Positions 59,120 through 64,000 of a DNA stretch of 64,000 nucleotides are shown piece by piece. Below the pieces are notes generated by a model. It did not search any database and had not been told where the DNA came from. It worked only from the letters and a program-made list of their open reading frames with translations. Position numbers and translations under genes: made by a program. Position 1 is the stretch's first letter. Each line of letters opens with the position of its first letter. Source of the stretch: Opitutia bacterium (GTDB lineage: Bacteria > Verrucomicrobiota > Verrucomicrobiia > Opitutales > Opitutaceae); the NCBI GenBank assembly GCA_016217545.1, contig JACRHT010000012.1:496001-560000 (forward strand). The letters run 5' to 3'.

Positions 59120-60741
59120 AGCTCGCGCGCCGCGCGATTTCCAGAATCTTGCCCGGCATGAATCGACTCGGTTTCTGGCTCGCGGCGGCGTTGAGTTTCG
59201 TGGCGGCGCACGGTGCCGACTACGATGTGATCATCGTCGGCGGAAGCGTAGTCGACGGAACGGGACGACCGGCCTTCACGGCCGATGTCGCGATCAAGGA
59301 CGGCAAGGTCGCGAAGATCGGCGAAATCACGGGCAGCGCGACGACCCGCATCGACGCGCACGGCCTCGTGGTCGCGCCCGGCTTCATCGACGTGCACACG
59401 CACTCGGACGATCTCGTCGAGCGGCTGCCGCTCTCGGAGCACTTCCTGAAGATGGGCGTGACGAGCATCGTCGTCGGCAACTGCGGCGTCTCGAACGCGA
59501 GCGTCGGCGATTTTTTCGCGCGCTTGGAGAAGAACGGCGTGTCGCCGAACGTCGCGACGCTCATCGGCCACAACACGGTGCGGAAAGCGGCGATGGGCGG
59601 GATTTTCGATCGGGCACCGACGGTGGCGGAATTGGCGGAGATGAAGCGGCTCGTCGATCTGGCGATGAAGGACGGTGCGGTGGGACTTTCGACGGGATTG
59701 ATTTATCTGCCGGGCACGTTCGCCAAGACGGAGGAAATCGTGGAACTCGCGAAATCGATCGCACCCTACGACGGCATCTACGCGAGCCATATGCGCTCGG
59801 AGAGCGGCAAGATTCTCGAGGCGATCGATGAGTTGCTGCGCATCGCCCGCGAGGCCGGCGTGCGCGCGGAGTTGTCGCACATCAAACTCTCCGGCGAGAA
59901 ATCGTGGGGCCAAGCCGACAAGATTCTCGCGCATCTCGACGAAGCGCGCGCGGCCGGCGTGCGCGTGAAGCAGGACCAGTATGCCTACACGGCGTCGAGC
60001 ACGGGGATCAGCCAGCTGATCCCGGACGAGGCGTTCGACGGCGGGCACGCGAAGTTCGTGGAGCGTCTGAACGACCCGGCGGAGAAGGCGAAGATCGTCG
60101 CGAAGATGAAGGCGAGCATCATGGGACGCGGGCGGATGGACTATGCGTATGCGGTCGTGGCTTCGTTCCGCGGCGATGTGACGCTGAACGGGATGAACAT
60201 CGTCGAAGCGGCGCGGAAGTTGCGTGGCTCGGATTCGCTGGAGGATCAGATTGAGGTGATCCTGGAGATCGAGCGGCGTGGCGGCGCGAGTGGCGTGTTC
60301 CACGGGATGAGCGAGGAGGATTTGAAGAAGTTCATGGCACATCCGCAGACGATGATCGCGTCGGACAGCGGCGAACGCGTGTTCGGCGAAGGCGTCCCCC
60401 ACCCGCGTGGCTACGGCAACAACGCGCGCGTGCTCGGGCGCTATGTGCGCGAGTTGCACGTGATCACGCTCGAGGATACCGTGCGCAAGATGACGAGTTT
60501 GCCGGCCGAGCATTTTCAGCTGCGCGGGCGCGGCGTGTTGCGCGAAGGCAACTGGGCGGACGTGGCGATTTTCGATCCGGCGAAGATCGGCGATCCGTCG
60601 ACCTACAAGGATCCGCATCACTACGCGGTCGGCGTGCCGTTCGTGCTCGTGAATGGCGTGGTGGTCATCCGCGACGGCGAACACACTCGCGCGAAGCCGG
60701 GCATGGCGCTGAGGCACGTCGCGCCGACGAGCGCGCGTTAA
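59116..60741 (+). CDS. N-acyl-D-amino-acid deacylase family amidohydrolase, exported
   Basis: Signal-like N-terminus (WLAAALSFVAAHG) then a D-aminoacylase-type amidohydrolase. DVHTHSDD gives the HxH (H94, H96); IVVGNCGVS contains the conserved cysteine that ligates metal in D-aminoacylases; SHMRSESGK, AELSHIKLSG and IASDSGERVFG supply the other ligands and catalytic aspartate. Length 541 (about 520 mature). Likely hydrolyses N-acyl-D-amino acids or D-amino-acid-containing dipeptides. Translationally coupled to the epimerase before it. Confidence 0.88.
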   Translation: MKLARRAISRILPGMNRLGFWLAAALSFVAAHGADYDVIIVGGSVVDGTGRPAFTADVAIKDGKVAKIGEITGSATTRIDAHGLVVAPGFIDVHTHSDDLVERLPLSEHFLKMGVTSIVVGNCGVSNASVGDFFARLEKNGVSPNVATLIGHNTVRKAAMGGIFDRAPTVAELAEMKRLVDLAMKDGAVGLSTGLIYLPGTFAKTEEIVELAKSIAPYDGIYASHMRSESGKILEAIDELLRIAREAGVRAELSHIKLSGEKSWGQADKILAHLDEARAAGVRVKQDQYAYTASSTGISQLIPDEAFDGGHAKFVERLNDPAEKAKIVAKMKASIMGRGRMDYAYAVVASFRGDVTLNGMNIVEAARKLRGSDSLEDQIEVILEIERRGGASGVFHGMSEEDLKKFMAHPQTMIASDSGERVFGEGVPHPRGYGNNARVLGRYVRELHVITLEDTVRKMTSLPAEHFQLRGRGVLREGNWADVAIFDPAKIGDPSTYKDPHHYAVGVPFVLVNGVVVIRDGEHTRAKPGMALRHVAPTSAR

Positions 60742-60746
60742 GCGGC

Positions 60747-62072
60747 TCAGCCGATTTTCCCGAGTAGCGCGGCGAGTTGGCGGCCGAGCGCGGCCAGCAT
60801 TTCCGAATAGGAAACGGGGTCACCGCGGCTGATCGCTCCGCTCATGTAGAGCGAGAGCAGGATCGCATTCGCCGCCACACCGGCGGCGACGGTTGCGGTG
60901 GTAATTCGGCGCAGGAGCGAGTGCTCGCGCGTTTTCGCCCAGACGAGGCCCCAGCCGGCCATGACAAACAGCGTCGCGCCCTCGAACGAGCGGTTGCCGA
61001 AGGACGAGCCCCACCACCAGCACCACCACGAGGCGTTCAGGTAGGTGATCGCAGCGAGCGCGACAAGCCACGCCCACGGCAATCGGCCGCGCGCGACCGC
61101 AACGACAAGAGCGATCACGCCGACCGTCATGAGCGGATGCCAGTAGAGCCAGCCGTGCTGCGGCGAGAAGAGCGTCGCGAGGAGTTGCGGGTGCGCGAAG
61201 TAGAACGGCTCGCTGTCGTAGGTATCGAAGCGCCACTCGCCGTGAAGCTGGCGTTGGGCGAGCAGCTGGAGCGCGACCAGCGCGAGCGCGGGCACAAGCG
61301 CCCAGGCCAGACGACGCCAAGCCGTCCCAGCCGTGCCCTCGGCCGATAGCAACCGACCGATCACCCACGCCGGGAAAAGCAGGTAGGGCGCGCAGATCGG
61401 CCGGGTGATCAGCAGCAGTCCCGCGGCAACGCCACCGACGATCCAGTTGATGCGGCGCTCCGGATTCTGCTCGCAAGCAAGAGCGCGATCGTAGAGCAGC
61501 GCGACGAGCGCGAAGGCGAGACTGTGCGGCATGTTGATGCGCGCCGTTTGATAGTAGAGCAACGGGCTCACGAGCCAGCCGACGAGAAGGCCCACCAGGG
61601 CCGCGTCGGCATCGAGAAATCGAGCGAGCACGCGGCGCGCGGCGAGGAGGCCGAACACGACGTAGCCGAGGTGCCCGAGCCAAATCACGAGGAAGTAGAC
61701 GGGCTGCCAGCCGTCCGCCGGACCGCCAGTCGCGAGGGCAATTGCATGGGCTATAAGGAAGAACGGCAGCGTCGCCACCGCCCAACCGATCGGGTATTTG
61801 TTGCGCACGCGGCCAAGGGGCGTGGGTGGTTCGGCTTGCGCGCGAACGCGGGCGGACTCGTCGATCGTGGGTGCCTGCGCGAGATCGTTGCGGAAATCGA
61901 GGTCTCCATCCACGACCGCCGATCTCACCCAGAAATAGTAGGAGCTGTCGTCCGCGCCCTGCATCATGAGGCGCGGCGGCGTGCGGGCGAACATGTCCCA
62001 GCCTTGATGGAGCGATGCCAGGGCGCCGAGGATCAGGGCGGCGGCAAGGAGGAGACGGGCCATCGCCCGCAT
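60747..62072 (-). CDS. Polytopic membrane protein, glycosyltransferase-39-like
   Basis: Not firmly recognised. About 11 predicted spans with a periplasmic loop after the first (GADDSSYYFWVRSAVVDGDLDF), as in lipid-linked glycosyltransferases of the PMT/GT39-like type: a DxD-like acidic pair lies in the first large loop and long hydrophobic spans follow. No further catalytic motif is visible. ATG 62072 or 62063 starts MRAMARLLLAA or MARLLLAA. It is convergent with the D-aminoacylase (5 bp apart). Confidence 0.65.
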   Translation of the reverse strand: MRAMARLLLAAALILGALASLHQGWDMFARTPPRLMMQGADDSSYYFWVRSAVVDGDLDFRNDLAQAPTIDESARVRAQAEPPTPLGRVRNKYPIGWAVATLPFFLIAHAIALATGGPADGWQPVYFLVIWLGHLGYVVFGLLAARRVLARFLDADAALVGLLVGWLVSPLLYYQTARINMPHSLAFALVALLYDRALACEQNPERRINWIVGGVAAGLLLITRPICAPYLLFPAWVIGRLLSAEGTAGTAWRRLAWALVPALALVALQLLAQRQLHGEWRFDTYDSEPFYFAHPQLLATLFSPQHGWLYWHPLMTVGVIALVVAVARGRLPWAWLVALAAITYLNASWWCWWWGSSFGNRSFEGATLFVMAGWGLVWAKTREHSLLRRITTATVAAGVAANAILLSLYMSGAISRGDPVSYSEMLAALGRQLAALLGKIG

Positions 62073-62144
62073 CTCAGGCGGGCGCCGCGGCGTTTGCAAT
62101 CCCGGGCCCGCCGACGCGCGTCATGAACCGGAGGGAAAAAGAAA

Positions 62145-62167
62145 AAGCGCGGCCGGCGGCCGCGCTT
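62145..62167 (-). terminator. Intrinsic terminator of the atp operon
   Basis: Perfect 10-bp stem AAGCGCGGCC/GGCCGCGCTT with a 3-nt loop. On the minus strand it is followed by TTTTTCTTTTTCCC, a strong T tract, 24 bp after the atpC stop. It ends the ATP synthase transcript. Confidence 0.88.
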
Positions 62168-62190
62168 CGTGGGTCGAGAGGAATGCTCGC

Positions 62191-62598
62191 TCAGCGCTTG
62201 CGGCGCTTGAGGGCGAGCTGCACGCCGCTGTAGCGAACGAGATTTTGCAGGTGTTCGAGTTCCTGCGGGTCCATCGTCTTGGCTTCGGCGAGCTGTTGCT
62301 CGGCGCGCTTCATCGCGGACTCGACGGCGTTCTCGTCGATCTTCTCCTCGGTGATCGCATTCTCGGCGAGGACGCGGACGGAGTCGCCTTCGATCTGGGC
62401 GAAGCCGCCGCTGATCGCGAGGAACTGCGTCTCCGCCCCCTTCGCCACGCGCAGTTCGCCGGAGGCGACTTGCGTGAGCAGCGGGATGTGGCCGGGGAGG
62501 ATGCCGATCTCGCCCTCGACCGTCGGAATGACGACGGAGTCGATGGTGTCGGTGTAGACCTTCGCTTCCGGGGTGACGATTTCGAGTGTGAGAGACAT
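62191..62598 (-). CDS. atpC: ATP synthase epsilon subunit
   Basis: A 135-residue F1 epsilon subunit: an N-terminal beta sandwich (LTLEIVTPEAKVYTDTIDSVVIPTVEGEIGILPGH) and a C-terminal helical part (IDENAVESAMKRAEQQLAEAKTMD) that controls rotation. The start MSLTLEIVTPEAK is canonical. It follows atpD after 95 bp carrying a repeat, and is the last gene of the operon before the terminator. Confidence 0.96.
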   Translation of the reverse strand: MSLTLEIVTPEAKVYTDTIDSVVIPTVEGEIGILPGHIPLLTQVASGELRVAKGAETQFLAISGGFAQIEGDSVRVLAENAITEEKIDENAVESAMKRAEQQLAEAKTMDPQELEHLQNLVRYSGVQLALKRRKR

Positions 62599-62610
62599 GG
62601 CTCGGGGAGA

Positions 62611-62685
62611 AGTATCAGGTGACAAGTATCAAGTAACAAGGAGTCTGGCCGTCTTGATACTTGGCTACTTGCTTCTTGTTACTTG
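62611..62685. repeat. AAGTATCAAG/CTTGTTACTTG inverted array in the atp operon
   Basis: Left side has AAGTATC, ACAAGTATC, AAGTAACAAG; right side has CTTGATACTTGG, CTACTTG, CTTCTTGTTACTTG. The two arrays are roughly complementary and made of short degenerate units, like family C in style. It fills the atpD-atpC gap. Confidence 0.6.
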
Positions 62686-62693
62686 CGGCGGGT

Positions 62694-64000
<1,307 letters not shown>

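Overview
The window is GC-rich DNA from a Gram-negative chromosome: three TonB-dependent receptors, several lipoprotein signal peptides and a complete set of periplasmic wall enzymes are visible. Gene families and gene order (paired amidohydrolases, tetratricopeptide-like hypotheticals, TonB receptors with KLEKF/KLDDF-type TonB boxes, four-helix-bundle protein) suggest Verrucomicrobiota, most likely an Opitutaceae member. That placement is inference; no rRNA lies in the window. No phage, plasmid, integrase, tRNA, rRNA or CRISPR was seen.

Layout. 0-12 kb holds housekeeping genes: guanylate kinase (cut by the left edge), a small membrane protein, a four-helix-bundle protein gene inside an inverted-repeat element, miaB, a lytic transglycosylase, a 5'-nucleotidase-like phosphoesterase, a LuxR-type regulator with an atypical receiver, rlmN, an SDR39U1-type epimerase, marC and a class-A serine hydrolase. 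12-16.7 kb has a tandem amidohydrolase pair, the second lacking the metal-binding HxH, and an MFS transporter. 16.8-24.5 kb is a sucrose-use locus: sugar:cation MFS symporter, cupin-AraC regulator, fructokinase, GH13 sucrose phosphorylase and TonB receptor. 24.6-27.5 kb is feoA-feoB plus a 56-residue FeoB-associated Cys-rich membrane protein, with a Fur-box-like site upstream.

27.9-38.2 kb looks like a muropeptide salvage cluster: dipeptide epimerase, NagZ, N-acetylmuramoyl-alanine amidase, AmpG-like permease, GHL10 glycosidase lipoprotein, MurQ and AnmK. 38.2-47.5 kb has an acyltransferase, an ECF sigma factor fused to a membrane domain, an M20 peptidase, an arginyl/leucyl-tRNA-protein transferase, a DUF1460 protein and a TonB receptor. 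47.7-55.4 kb has a second TonB receptor with an AraC regulator, a NagB-PIG-L fusion and a NagX-like membrane acetyltransferase, suggesting amino-sugar use. 55.5-62.1 kb has an NAGPA-domain protein, a PBP4-type carboxypeptidase, a second dipeptide epimerase, a D-aminoacylase and a polytopic membrane protein. The right edge holds atpC and a partial atpD.

The most unusual feature is the density of short inverted-repeat elements. At least three families recur: (A) hairpins bounded by GTAG and CTAC, like REP/BIME elements; (B) GGTGGA...TCCACC hairpins containing an AACGCGTTGA palindrome; (C) elements bounded by AATCGTTCTCGTTC and its complement, one copy of which carries the four-helix-bundle gene. 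Several lie inside reading frames: a 63-bp family A copy inside an MFS gene, a 63-bp family B copy in the signal peptide of an amidase, a family B copy supplying a stop codon, and a three-layer nested repeat encoding the N-terminus and apparent signal peptide of an amidohydrolase. All coordinates and functions come from reading the sequence; no database search was run.
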